Assembly: GCA_012934845.2 (NCBI GenBank)
Contig: WNNJ02000797.1
Location: 62,001 to 126,000 of the forward strand
Origin: Pomphorhynchus laevis
Lineage: Eukaryota > Acanthocephala > Palaeacanthocephala > Echinorhynchida > Pomphorhynchidae
Direction: 5' to 3'
DNA: 64,000 bases
In this document: one piece after another, positions 22,701 through 37,700 of the stretch
How positions within the stretch are numbered: position 1 is the stretch's first letter
How the letters are laid out: each line of letters begins with the position of its first letter
The notes under the pieces: model-generated
Told to the model about the DNA's origin: nothing
Database searches by the model: none
The model's input: only the letters and a program-made list of their open reading frames with translations
Made by a program: the position numbers and the translations under genes

Positions 22701-25700
22701 TGGGTTATCACAAATCTTTTTTCTTTGCAAATCCAATATTAATTACAAGAGAGTTTTATTCGAAACAGTACATATTAATTTTTAAAATTTAAAAATATTT
22801 ATCAACTGTGGTCGAGAAGTTCAACTCGAATAAATCAGAAATACTTACCTATAGTATGTTGTCAAATCGAAGATCAAAACATGCATCTTCTACATCAACG
22901 TTTGTAAGTAATTTTAATTCTTGAATACGTAATATCTGCTATTTTGCCTTGTTGAAATTAAATGTAGTTTGAAATTCCTAAGGGTTGTAATCACATAATG
23001 AGTAGATGGAATCTATTAATTAAGTGAGTTATTCTTTCTAAATAGTCAAGTGTATGAAAACATAATCGGTTGCAACAATTCAATAAAAAGAAATTAAAAG
23101 GTTTATTGTGGTGCAACAATGATAAACGTTGTAGTTACTTAATCTATAAAGTTGTTAATAAATACTAAATCCATAATCTTCTTTCATTTCGATTAGATAG
23201 ATTTATTGGAACAAAGAAGAAAATAATTTTCTTTTATTTGAAAAAATTCAATATTTCGATAACTCCTGCTATCATCACCATGATTACAATGTCAATAACT
23301 CCTTCTATCAACATCATAATTACAATTGTATCCTGGTGATGATAGCAGAAGCTATCGAAATAATGAATGTTTTTAAATAAAGGAAAAATATTTTCTTCTT
23401 TGTTCCAATAAAACTATATAGTATAAAGTTGTATTGGAAATTAAAAAATTTTTGATAGATTGGTGAAATGCGGGACACATCAATGCTTGTAGTTTAGCAT
23501 AAATGTAAAAAAAACGAAATTTTTTGAACATTTTATTGTAATCCTATGATGATAGCAGAAGCTATCGAAATATTGAACTTTTGCAAATAAAGGAAAACTA
23601 TTTTCTTATTTTGTTCCAATAAAACTATATAGTATAAAGTTATATTGGAAAATAAAAAGATTTTTGATAGATTGGTGAAATATATACCAGCCTTGGTTTA
23701 TCATTAAGTAATTGTATAAGAAACCAAATCCACCAAAACGTTTATGCAATGAATGTACTTTACGTACTTTCTGATAAAAAATCGCTTGATATTTTTTTAT
23801 TAATTCTCTTAAACTTCTCTCTTTATACTTTGATTTATTACAATAATGCTAACGACCTCCGATAAAAAAATTGGCAATCCATATAAAGTAACCCTATCAT
23901 GTAGTATGGTTGAGAACAATTTTTCTTAAATTAAATAAAAAAAAGTTTAGAATAAATTAATATTCTATTCGTATCCTCTTAACTCCAAAGTTTTATACAA
24001 ATTTCAGTGTTGATAGGGATTTCTATAAAACAATAAATCAAGTTATTGCTCTATAATTATCTTTTTATTTCTTACTTATTCAATCTAAAAGTAAGATGAT
24101 GTATAATAGACTAGTGCATTAATTTTAAAACTATTGTTTAGCTTATTAAACAAATTAATTTAATTTTCAGTGGTTGACTTAAATATAATATTGTTGTTGT
24201 AATCAAAATTTATTTTTTATCGAAGTTACGAGAGGTAATAAATATTTGTTTTTTATAACTTTCTGTGGGTGCATCCAAGTGGGATAAATAATTAAATAAT
24301 TGTTTACAAATTTGTTTACAAATTTGTAAATTGTTTATTAAATTTAATTGTTTATTAAATTAATCAATAATTGTTTATTAAATTTGTTTACAAATTTACA
24401 TACAAGCAAAAAATAAAAGTAATTGCTCTTTTAAACTTTAAATAAAAAGTTTAAGAACTTAAAAATCTTTAAATTACTTAGTTTTCTTAAACTTTATCTT
24501 GTTTGCGGATGAATAGTAAATAATATAGTCTGTATAAGAAATTACACCTACTGCTATGTTGAGTTTTAATAAAATAGAGAACCTAATAAAATAGGACCTA
24601 ATAAAATAGATAACCTAATAAAATAACAATTCATCCTTGAATCAGTAAAATCAGTTAACTGATCAAATTTCTTCTGTTTTTGAAGATATTTGGTATCAAA
24701 AGTTGTTATAGTTTTCTCATAATTCATGTGGATATTACCCCGCCAGCTGATATCACACGATATTTTGTTATTAAGCCATTCAACGTACGCCACACAACTA
24801 AAGGCCCGATCGCAGCGCACTATGGTAAAAAGGCGAGACACAAGGTACTTAAAAAATCGTGGTATTTATTATTCAGCGTCCATTTGAAAATAAAACTAAG
24901 ATAGCCCAGGAGCACCGTAGGCAAACCTGGGCTTTCTCTATTAGCGACAGATGTTGCACCCGTTTTATGGATAAACTTTATCTTTTCATGACCTGCTTGA
25001 ATTTATTCAAGTCTCAATCGAACACCAAAATGATGAATTCCAGGTATATTACTCGAATATGTGTAAAGAAGGAAGTGTTGGTTTACCATAATGTTGAAAA
25101 ATTCTGAGATTTTTAATCTCTTTAACTATTCTCTGATTATAAAGACGCCATTAATGACAACCACCAACATCTTAGAAGGATATTTAAGAAGAAGGTACAG
25201 GATGGGAAACTGAATTTTAACCTTAAAAATAATTGACTGGTTTTTGAGACAAAATCCTTTCACCGTTCTGAAAACAGGGTTGTGATATTATCAATACCGA
25301 GAGATAGGTGAATATATTTTGATTATTAGTAAATGAATACGATTTTGCTGTATTCCTCGTCGACTATGTTGTACAAAAGGCTACAACATCGAAATTATTT
25401 TAAAGTGATTGCAAAACATGCACATGGGAATCACCGCAATTTAATCCTAAGCAATTTACAACGTTTTGGACGTTTTGAAGGACGTATTTTAAATGTTAGG
25501 AACAACCTGTATAAAAAATTGGCAGTCTATCGAAATTATCAGTTCCACATTATAAATTGATTTGTTTTGCAAATCCACCTTATAAATGCTATATCATCTG
25601 ATTTTCTTATTAGATTCAAAGAATATGCAGCTGTTTAAAAAATCATTGGTTATTAATATTTACCGTTATTGGCGTGGTGTTTGGAGTTCTGTTCGGATTG

Positions 25701-28700
25701 GCAATGCGAAAACTAGATCCCTCAGTACAAACTCAAATGCTAATCACGTTCCCCGGTGAACTATTCATGCGAGCACTAAAAATGCTAATATTACCATTGA
25801 TTACATCAAGTTTGATATCAGGTATATTGTTCTATAAATATATCAGCATTGTTTTGTGCTTTCTTTTATCGATACGATTCTCGAGTTAGTAAAATCTATT
25901 AATTGTTCTTAGGTCTTGCGGAACTTGACGCTAAGTCATCAGGAAAAATGGGGCTATATGCTCTTACATATTACTTAAGTACGACGATTCTTGCAGCAAT
26001 GTTAGGTAATAAAAATTTACATAAATTCCTTTTTCACATAATTATTGAACTGTTTTCAAATAAATCGTTGGATTAAAAATAAATAGATGGATTGCTAATC
26101 TAAAAGCAACGGGTAATATCATATCAATAAATGAATGCTATTTTCTACGGAGAAGGGTTGTTCGGATATTTATATAAGCTGTTAATTCCACATAATTGAC
26201 AATAATTACATATTATTTATAATTATAATTTAATAGATGTTTAATTTATAAATTAAATAACTTTTAATTAATTTCAATTTTTCATAATTATTTATAATGC
26301 ATACTAATTTTATAACAAAACTATTATTTGTAAGGCCGCTTCCTTATTATTTTTAGTATACGTTAGTCATAATGCTAAAAAGACGAAATGAGAATAAAAA
26401 TACAACAATCAAAACGTAACTTGGCAGCTTCTAGCATATCATGAAAATGCAATTCAAAAGACTCATCTACGATTATAAGTTATCGCGAAATAATAAATTT
26501 AAATAATAAAAAGCTGTATTTAAATGTTTTATTATAAAAATAAAAATAACATTCTTAAAATAAAAAGCATTAAAAATATAATACAGATATGTTAATTAAG
26601 TAATATTGTAAAAATAATAATCCTTTTGAATTAAAAATATTAAATATATTATAATTTGTATTTTTATAAAGCTAAAATATAAAAATATTTAGTTGATGTC
26701 ATATTAATTGATGAACATTGATTAAAGATTAATTATTTAACATCTAATTATAAAAATTCTTAACTTATATAATTCTAAATTATAGGGAAGTTCTAGATTC
26801 AAATGTTTACCTTTTAGATTAAAAAAATATGGATGGATAATAAACAATATGATTTTTATTAGAATAAGATACACCAGATAATCAAATATCATCATAGGAA
26901 ATACATCATTAGCATGAATTTGGCCCCGTTGCTATGTTGGGTCGAGGACTAGGGGCCGAAACCTGATAACATAGCAGTTCCTCCTAGTGGCCTCTAATCC
27001 TTATTCTGATACATTGTCTGTTATTTATTAGTCAATTCATGACGCATGACTTTTATTTTAAATCTCAATTTTAAATTATCACTTGATATAAGTTATATGA
27101 AATCTTATATAAAATCATTCAATTATTTATTATTTAATTATTTATTATTTTATTTTTATTTATCATTATGCTTAATTTATAAATAATTTAAAATATGTAG
27201 ACTCAGTCACCTGATATGATATTAAGATATCTAATTGATGTAACAAATAAATCATATCATTGATTAATGTTACATTTTAGTTAATGTTATTTTTCAAGGT
27301 TAAATGCAGACATCATCATTATGTAAGGTTTTGTATATTTCTCTTTAATCCAGCTTAAAAGCAAATTAAAAGTATAATTACGTGGTAGAATTTGTAATGT
27401 TTTTATCATCTGTTTTTAATTGAATACATTGTATATTATATTTACAGTATTAGTATTGGAATAGGCTATATACCCAAAATAACAATGTCCAAATGTCTAT
27501 TATAACACGGTATTACACGAATATTAGTAAATACTTAAAGATAATATATAAATATAAATACGCTTAAAATGTTTCCAAATTGAAATAAATGTCCCTTGGA
27601 AATTTTGAGAATATACTTTTTAGCAGCGTTACAACAAAATACAAACTATATCAAATTTAATTCCTTTATACTGAAGAGGTGTTCGAAGAACATTTGTTAT
27701 TACACGTGATTAAGTTTTAAATTAAAACGTTTCTAAAAGGTTGTTCAACGTTTATTAACTTCTGTTTACTTTGCTTACTTCTGTTAATTTGAGTTGATTT
27801 AATTAGGCAAATAGAATATTACTAAACGTTCTATTAAATAGGCCTCGATACGTGGATATATTAAGACGATTTTATAAGTTTATATTTCTATATATAGGCA
27901 TTATTTTGGTGGTACTGATCAAGCCGGGTGAATTTGCACAAATTCACACTGAGCCTTTTGAATTCCATCAACATGCAATTCCAATTGAACGAACGGTATC
28001 ATCAATGGATTCCATCTTAGATATATTCAGGTAGGCTCATCATTATTTGAAATTTACTGAAATCATTATGTGTTGTAAATGTTCAAATTTTCATAAATTT
28101 AAAATAACAAAGTTATTATTCATGAATTCATGTACTACCGCAGAAAATGATAGAACACTATTATGTCGCTAATTTTCTAAAATTTCAAAAGAATAAAAAA
28201 TAAAATATTTAGATTTTGATTCATCCTTTTTAAACTATTGCTCCAAAATAAAAATAAAGTATATTTATTTTTTTTATATTTGATCGAAATTGTGCAATCA
28301 AAGAAAATGATATTGATAAAATATCCAATATCAATAAAGCATAGTATTATTAATTTATAGCAATAAGTTTTATATTTGTCATTGATTCTTGATATTACGA
28401 TGCAAACATGCAAAATCATATTAATGTTCTTCATGATTTTATTCATTCGACATTTAAATTTTTAAAATATCGCTCTAACTGTGCATATACTGATGTTCTA
28501 GTAGCCTGAATACATATCGACGCTGCAAGTTATACAATGACAATCAGTTTGTTTTTGATATTTTTATCTAAACATCATAGTCGAGTTTGTTTTTTAGCCA
28601 TTATATTTATATAAGTTTATTTGCTTGGAATCGAATTTCTTCTGATGTTGGAAAAGATGAAAGAATTTTACATTTGTCTGTTTCGTGTTATGCCCATCTG

Positions 28701-31700
28701 AATTCTGGGTTCTTAGCGGACTGTGATCGAAACGATTATCGGCAGTCAAAAGCAACGAACCAGAAGAAAAATTTTATAAAGTACATTTCGTATATGATGT
28801 TATTATCATATAATAATGTTATTATTCACATATAAAAATTACAAAAATATTTTAAAAATTTTAAAAACAATGTGTACAAAAGTTAAAAATAGAATTAAGC
28901 ATGTGAAATCATTCTTTAATAGTTTAAAACTAAATTATATTCTCTCAAATAGAATATCTAGTTATCTATTTTATTTTCGCAAAAAAAAGTGAACATATCA
29001 GAATATCGATAGGACTAAAATACGGTATTTTATCAAATTTTATTAAAATAAATAAAGAATTGAATAGTTTAATAAACAATAATAAAAATTAGCTACTAAG
29101 GTAGTTTACTCACGATTATTTTATACTATAAAACTTATGATATTATCAGCTAATCTTAAAAATATTAAAAATGAACTAAGGATTAAAATTAATTGAATTT
29201 AAAGTTTATTTTAGTGTAAACATGTAGTGAAATTTTAACTTACAACAACCACTTTCCAATGGTATTTAATATTATGTACTTACATAAATTATATTAACAA
29301 CAAAAAGAGATAAATACAAGTTATCAATCACTATTCTATAGAATTATTGCTCTACGTTTCTCATCAGTATAGCGCATGCAAAGTACACGCTTAAATACTG
29401 GATACGTGGCTTAATTGTACAGTTGCGTCAAAGAAAAATGTTTTGTTAAATATTTTAAGTTAAAGTTAAAATTATGTGAATATAATTATTTAGAAATAAA
29501 TTATTATTTTGTAGCATTTCAAATATTGTATTGGGCATAATTGTTCTGTTATAATATTTAAGAAATATGTTTCCTGAAAACCTGGTACAGGCCTGTATTC
29601 AACAACAACAGACTGTGAGAGGTATGTTTTAACTTTAAAATTGCTTATTTATCTTTCTATTTATTCGAAATTTGTACAAACTTAAGCAAACATATTGTAT
29701 CATACTTTCTGCATGAAAAGCTCATGGTTTCCTAATAAAACTGTATAGTTGTTTAAGATATGAATGTGATATATAAACCCATATGAAAAATATTTTAATT
29801 TATTAATTTGTTGTAATAAGATAATTTAGCTGAATCCACGTATTTCGCATTAAAAAGCGTATTACACTTTTTAATCGATTTTATTTTTGTTTATATCTAG
29901 ACAAATACCTTATATGCATCATCACTATTAGTTTTATTGTAAATTATACAATTTAGACAATTTATTCACTTATTGAATAACAAATATCAATGTTATAAAT
30001 TTGTTATTCACTCACAAAATTTTTTATTTGATCAAAATAGATAGTGAATAGAGTTTTTATTAAAATCGAATTTTTAATAGCTAACTGCTATCATCATCTG
30101 GATAAAATCATATAATTTTATCCTGATGATGATGGTAGTTAGCCACCGAGAATTCGATTTCAATAAAAATTTTATTCACTCTCTCCTTTGATTAGTTAAC
30201 AAATATCAATGTTTTCTACAAACATATCATAAATATATCTGAACATATATGTTATATCTTTATATTCTCCAGACTTGTTTTTGCACAGTTATTAACAAAA
30301 TCATATAAGCTAAGTAAAATTCATACTAGATAAAGTATGAACTTTATATATGAACTTTAGGGCTACCATTATTTTCCGACGAAACACCACTTATTTGTCT
30401 AAATTTGGATTTTAAGCTTATATAAATTCAATTTTATTCATGTATTTCTATTCATTTGATGGTTAAATTTCAGTTCTTCTGTTTTATTATATATATTTCC
30501 AAATAAAAGATTAAATAATATTTATATCACATCATTTATATTAACTAAATCTAGATTTGTATAAAGCGTACTAAAATCGTATGTATTTATATTTTGAAAA
30601 TTTATTCCTTTTGTCTGTTCTAAAAATTCTTTTGTAGAATTAATACTGAAATAGTGTTTTATACCAGTATTAATTTCGATTACCTTGCAATATTTTTTAA
30701 AGTGTGCTTTAATTACTTCAAGTATTTTATTCATATAGACAGAAAGTGGTTTTAATGTACATTTAAACGCACTACATATGAACCTAGGTTTTATTGGATT
30801 TTATGTAATTTTGGATTCCAATATAATATAGGTATAGTTTTATTATCTGATTATTTCGATATACTTATTTTATCTAAAGTAGAACGGCAATTACTAATAA
30901 TTGTTTCAATTATTAATATTATCAATAAATATTGTTTTCGCTAAGTCATAATGTTATATAGTTAATTTTTGTTATTATACTTCATTACAAATATGACGTT
31001 TGTAACATAATTCAATATTTTCTATTACATTATTTGTGCCATAAAAGTTTAAAATTTATTAAAGATTAAATATTTGCATCGATCGGTATATTTATCTTAT
31101 ATTTGATATAAAAAATACATATCATTAGCAATCACATATAAGCCCGACACGTAAGAATGACGAATGCCGATTCGTCATCACAATGACTCATCAGTGCCAG
31201 ATCCCTTCAACCACTGAAAGCAGAGGAGGACTAGCAGACAGCGATCAACGAATTAATCATGTGAATACTGTACTAGAAAACCTCTAGTAACATCATCGTA
31301 GAGTGCTGAACCAGCACTACAGCTTCACCAAATAGGATCATTAGCAAAAGCACTGACAAATGCCAGCGCAAAGTATCTTTATATCGGTTTACTTCTAATA
31401 TAAATTTTTCTCAAATGATACCATTGAGGAATAACATATTATTAGATATATCAATATTTAATATATCAATATTTCGATTTATCATTCAATTTAATTAATT
31501 GTAATTGATATGATCAAGCTATTATTAAATTCCTAATAAAAACAATTAGTACAGTTTATATGTGTATTAGAATTCACAAATAAAACTAAAAATGGGATAG
31601 AAGATTCCACAGAACAAAGACTTACAGCATTCAAACTTAGAACTCAAAATCAAACAAATTTTATCGGTATGGGTCTTGTGATTTTCACCAATATTCATAT

Positions 31701-34700
31701 AATTAAAAGGTTTGTTCAGTCAAATTTTTATTCAGGGAAGTAAAATATTTAAATAAAGTATATGAAATTTAAAAATACCATTGTTAAGTTTTTAAAGTGA
31801 TCCCTAAATTCTTAATATATATATTAATCTTTTGTAATATCATTTTAAATTATCTTAAAATTAATCTTAATTAACTACTTTATTAACTAATGTATCAAAA
31901 TATCTTATTATGTATAAATTATAGTTTATCAACGCATGTGCTTATAAGTAAATCACGGATTCATTTGAAAATGCATTTATACGTTTTAAACATAATTTAG
32001 ATATGTAGTACCGATTTCGAATTTTGTAGAAATAAATAACGTTTTGCAATATTTCGGTAGATATTGATGTCGTTTTAAGATAAAAATACTACTTTTATTA
32101 TTTTGCACATATAATTACAACTGTTGCTCCTTAAATTTTATAACATCTTATTTTAAATATTTTTTTAAATAAATTATTTAAATGATTTAAATAACTATTA
32201 ATTATTAATTAACTAATAATTTTTTAAATAACTTATTTTAAATAATCTTATCATATTTACGCTAAGCTTTTTAATTGAAATAACTCATACCGCAAGAGTA
32301 TATCCCATGGATAATTTTAAACATTAAAACAATCTACTGTTAATCCTTTATATACAATGACTATTTGTTATGTTTTTCTAGAAATTTTATGAAACGAGAT
32401 AGAATGCAAATTTAAATTATCAAAATGAATTATAGAAGGAATAATAAATTTATATATACACCATTAATTGTATTTTATACAGTACATTACATAATTAAGT
32501 AAAAAAGATCCTCGCTGTCAATAATTAGAATATTATGAAACAAATAATGATATATGCTAGATAGCACAATATAATTTCGCAGCAGAAACCAGCTACGATA
32601 TCATTATTTCATTACTTCCAACTCCATACACTTAAAAGTGTATGTAGTTGAAAGTAAATGCATTTCCGGAACCGCATATTTTCGAGATGCATTCAAAGCA
32701 TTCTTTTTTATATTTAACTTATGTAATCATGAGATCACTGAATCCGTGCTGGCAATCCTATAATGGATTCTTTTATTTATATTGTCAATTTTGCACAAAG
32801 TGATTTGGCATCAGAAACCAGCTACGGTATCATTCCTTCCAACTCATATCCTTTGACTGACAATATTGCAGATTTAAGACTGCCATATTGATATTGCTTC
32901 ATCCGCTACTGCAGTGCAATTGAAAATCCGGACTCATCAAAAGTCCATGTACTAGTGTAGTTTCCTTTTGAACTCTATTTGCACTTTCAGATTCAAACAT
33001 AAGCTTTTTCGATCGGTTGCTTTAAGCCTTACCGACTAAGATAATCATCCAGTACAGCAAAAAATGTTTCAGTATATGAAATATTCAATGTAATGAATTT
33101 ATGAAACCGTATTTTCCGAGATGCATTTTAAACATTCATTCTTTATATTTAACACTATTGTGATAAGGATATTATTGTATTAGTGCTGATGATCTTTGAT
33201 GGATTCTCTCATTTATATTGACAATTTGGCTAGATCAGCTAGATCACACAAGGTGATTTCTAGAAGTGACCGCACTTTTCTTAGATGTATTCGATGCATT
33301 ATTTCTTTACATTTATATATACAGAATTTTCAAAGTGAAGTAGCGATTCGGGATCGATGGGAACAATCGATCCCGAATTAACAGATTCCATAAATAAATA
33401 ATTAATTATTTATTTATGGAATTAACAGATTCGGGATCGATTGGAACAGATAACAGATTGCATAAATAAATAATTAATTATACTTAACTATATATAACTT
33501 TTTCGATTTTATTAATTTAATTCATTTAGATTAAATATTAAAGCGTTTTTAAATGACCTTAGATTTCAGATCGTGTTATAAACCCCGGTATATATATGAA
33601 ATTGTATAATTACAAAAATCAGCTTTTAAAATGATTGCACCAAAGTAATGAACATAAATATTTTAGGTTTGATTACTTTCTGCATAGCATTTGGCCTTTG
33701 TATTGGGAGAATGGGCGCTAATGCCAAAGTAATGCTTGATTTTTTCAAGATTCTAAATGAGATTATAATGAAATTGGTGAGAATAGTAATGTGGTAAGTC
33801 TTAAATTTGTTTTATGCATTACTTGATAGTATGTGTTTGATAATTCTACATGTTTGATAACCTTAATGTGGTTTGTTTCATTATATTTCGTCACAGCATA
33901 ATAATTTTGTATATAATCTGTGATCTTTACATATATGGATAATCTAATTAACCAATTAGTATTTGATATAAGCCAACTTATAATATTCTATGTAACGAAA
34001 ACATTAACAAAATTAAAAAATTAAGAGCTCCATAAGAACACCATTGAATTTCTATTGGAAAATTGTAAAGCAGGTCTTAGATATTGAAAGTTTCTATCGG
34101 TCTACTTGCAACTAAATATTTCATGATATATTTTTAAATACTAGCAACTATCAAATTTTTTAAACAATTAAGTGAACTGAACAATAAGATAATTTGATAA
34201 TACAATAATTATAATTTTATTGCAATAAAATATAATATCCGAGTCGAGCTTATTCAAAATTTTCACTGCAGTCTTAAAGGCATGGAGCCAAAGCCGTTCG
34301 AATATATACAAATAAAAGGACATCGAAATTTCACCAAATTCAATATATATTGTAGGTTTGTAGGTTTATAATTGATAAGCCAACGTTTGATCTCGCCATA
34401 ATGCTGTAGCGATCTGTGCGTTTTAGGTTTGGCACTTTAATGCTTTCTGTAATATTTTTAAAACATTTTCACTATTATTTAAATGCATTTACTGTAGAAA
34501 TATAGGGCTGGAGAAACTTATTTTAGTATTAGAAAACGTAATTTAGTTTTAAATTACAGAAAACAAGGTATTTATGAAAACTTGTTTTTTTTTATATTTT
34601 ATTCGAATACATCGTATATATTAGTCAATTCATGAAAATTAATTTTTACTTTAAATTTTAACTTGATATAAATGTAAATTATGTAAAATGTTGTATGAGT

Positions 34701-37700
34701 ATTTATTATTTATAAATATTTATCTTTATTTTAATTTATATATAGTATAAAATACGAAAATCAGTTTGCTAATATGATTTATGTAAAGTCTGCAAAGCGT
34801 TTAATACTGTCTTCAAGCAGATCATCGCATTTATTTAAATTGAATTGCGTTAGCGCTTTTAATCCCCATTTTATCCTTCTTTAATCATTATTTAATTCCT
34901 CTTTAATCGCTTTTACCTCATTTACATATTTTAACTCTTTTTTATTCTATTTACACCCTTTAGGTCATAGCGTCATAAAGCACGTCACATTTTAGGTCAT
35001 AGCGACATAAAACACATTTTTTGAATGAAATTTTAGTTCTTATAAAACTTAATAATTTTGACTTTCACTGTTTATGTTGACGGAGTTTTGGAGATATCAA
35101 TGTTTGGCGAAAAAAATATTTATTTTTTTAATATTAAAATAAGTCTCTTCAGCCTAATATTTCTACAGTAGATGTACGCTCTAAAATAGTATAAAATATA
35201 ATACAACATTTTAGAAAGATGGGAAACTCCAAACCGTTAAGGCTCTCAGTGTGATTATATTATGATATATGTAAGGAAATTATTTTAAAACAAAATGCTT
35301 TACGCAAATTTTTATGTTAGAACGTTTCGAGGTAATTTATCTTCTTTAATTATACAATACAACTAATTGTATTGTATAATTTTAATTATAAAAGTGGCTA
35401 GTTAAACTTTAATTACACAGTACAATACCTTTATTGTGTAACTAAAGAAGATCATTTAGCTTGAAGCATTTTAAAATAAATCATTTGAGTGCTTAATTTG
35501 CATGCTTAACTTTGTATTAAATTTGATATTTTTGCATATCATACAGATGAATCCAAGTTATAGTCGACCCCATTTTGGAGATCGCCAATAGAGCAAGAAA
35601 ATAAAACCAAAGTTTTGAATGTTTCGGCTTTTGGCTTTTCCTTTATGAATTATTAAATTATAAATAATGTTAATCACTCGCAGTGAAACTCCATGCCGAC
35701 AACTAAAGATTTGGTGTAAATCAGAGAAGCTCATTTCGCAGAATCTGTAGATACATGTGTCTGTTCGTTCATGAAGACAAGCTTATTTCATCAAATTTTG
35801 TCATGATAACCAGTAAGGTAAGCTCTAAAGAGCAAGCAGCAACCACTTGCATGCGTAGTTATTATTAATATTAATGATAATATTAATAAATATTGATAAA
35901 TATAATCAACATTTATATAATAAATATTGTTTAAAAATATAAAATTATATATTTATATATAATAAAAATATATATATTTATATAAATATTATTCGAATAT
36001 AATATTTATATATTAGATATTATAAATATTAGATAATAAATATCTTTAATAAACATGTTTGGGATGTACGCGCTGTACGTGTTGGCAGGATTCACACATT
36101 AATAACATTGTAATTAATATCATTTCATTTTCTTAATGTTGACGGAAGATCAATAAATTTGAATTTCAATTTCATAGAATTATAAGCAAACATGAAATTT
36201 TTTATTTTTAAATCGTCTAGGGTTTCACCCATCGGTATTCTGTCATTAATAATGGGAAAGGTGATGGAAATATCGGATATTCAATCTTTAATAAAAATGC
36301 TTGGAATGTACGCGTTGTGTGTGTTAACCGGATTAACTATACACGCATTAATAACATTGCCATTAATATATTTTATTATCACACGAAAAAATCCGTTTTT
36401 ACTCTATCGTGGAGTGCTGCAAGCTTGGGTCACTGCGATTGGCACAGCTTCAAGGTATATTCATTACAATATATTTGATTTTAGTAAGTTTTTTTTAATA
36501 TACTATGTAGTTTGTTTAAAATTATTTTAAGTGGTGCTATTAATTTGAATTTACATTCAATAATAGCCTGTTTTTATTTAAATTACATACCTGAAAGATA
36601 CAAGATCTGTTTTAGATAATAATATTTAATATTCGAAATCATGTCACGTTTAATTATTTCATGTAAGACAACCACAAAAAATGACTTTTATTTAACGCTA
36701 TATGATTTGCCTTAGAGTCGACATTTTCAATAGCTAACACACCAAGACTATATAGTTATTTGAATATTAAATAATGTCACAAAACGATTGAAGAAATATG
36801 CAATCTATCCAAAAATTATTAAAACTTGTAATTCGATTTGTTTACATGTATAGGATGGAGTTGTAATTATTTACAACTGGAGTTGTAATTAATATTAAAA
36901 AATATTTAATATCATTTACAATAAAAATAATTATAAAAAATAATAAAATAAAGTATTTATTATAAATAATTGTCTGATTAATTTATTGAAAAAGCTCAAT
37001 GCAACTGACCTGGAACAATCGTCATATTATAAATAATTATTTATTAATTATTGAGTTATTGAATTATTATTTATAAATTTAATTCATATCATAATTTAAA
37101 CTTTCAGTATTACCTTGTGTAATTCTGCTTAAAATCATTTTGCTACTCTGAGACTTGCGACTTTCATGGATATTTAGATTTAATATGATTATAATAATTA
37201 AATTATTTAGTGTTTTGAAATAAGATAATTATTATAATCAATTATAATCATCATTTTTGTATCTTTTTTCACAGTGTTCTTGTTTTTTCTTAAGATTATT
37301 TTCTAAAATATTGATTGAAATACATTGGGAATAAAATGTTGCCAATTTTTGTTTAATAATTTAGGTTGTGTTTATAAAAAATGATCTTCTAATAACCAAG
37401 ATTAGCTTTACTGACTGTGCAGGAAGTAATTGAGTTAATTAATTAATTTAAAAATCAAATGATAGAATTAAAGCACTGCTATTTACGTATTAAAATTTCA
37501 CTCATTTCTGAAAACAGTGATTTCGGCATTTAAAATATAGCGATTTAACACGCACTTGTGTCCGGTCAGTAAATTCAATAGCTATATAAAGTTGTTGAAT
37601 ATATCTTCAATATAATATCAGCCATATTATATACCAATACATTCATAATACTTATTTAATTACTATTTTTTAATATAAATATTTTTTCGAGTAAAATAAT

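Noticed and set aside
24680-25560. Extra transporter exon between exons 1 and 2
   Set aside because: Exon 1 and exon 2 already join in matching phase, and none of the frames here resembles the family or has suitable splice sites.
26900-27000. tRNA-derived SINE
   Set aside because: No A-box/B-box pair or cloverleaf fits, and other copies are joined to PLE reverse-transcriptase sequence.
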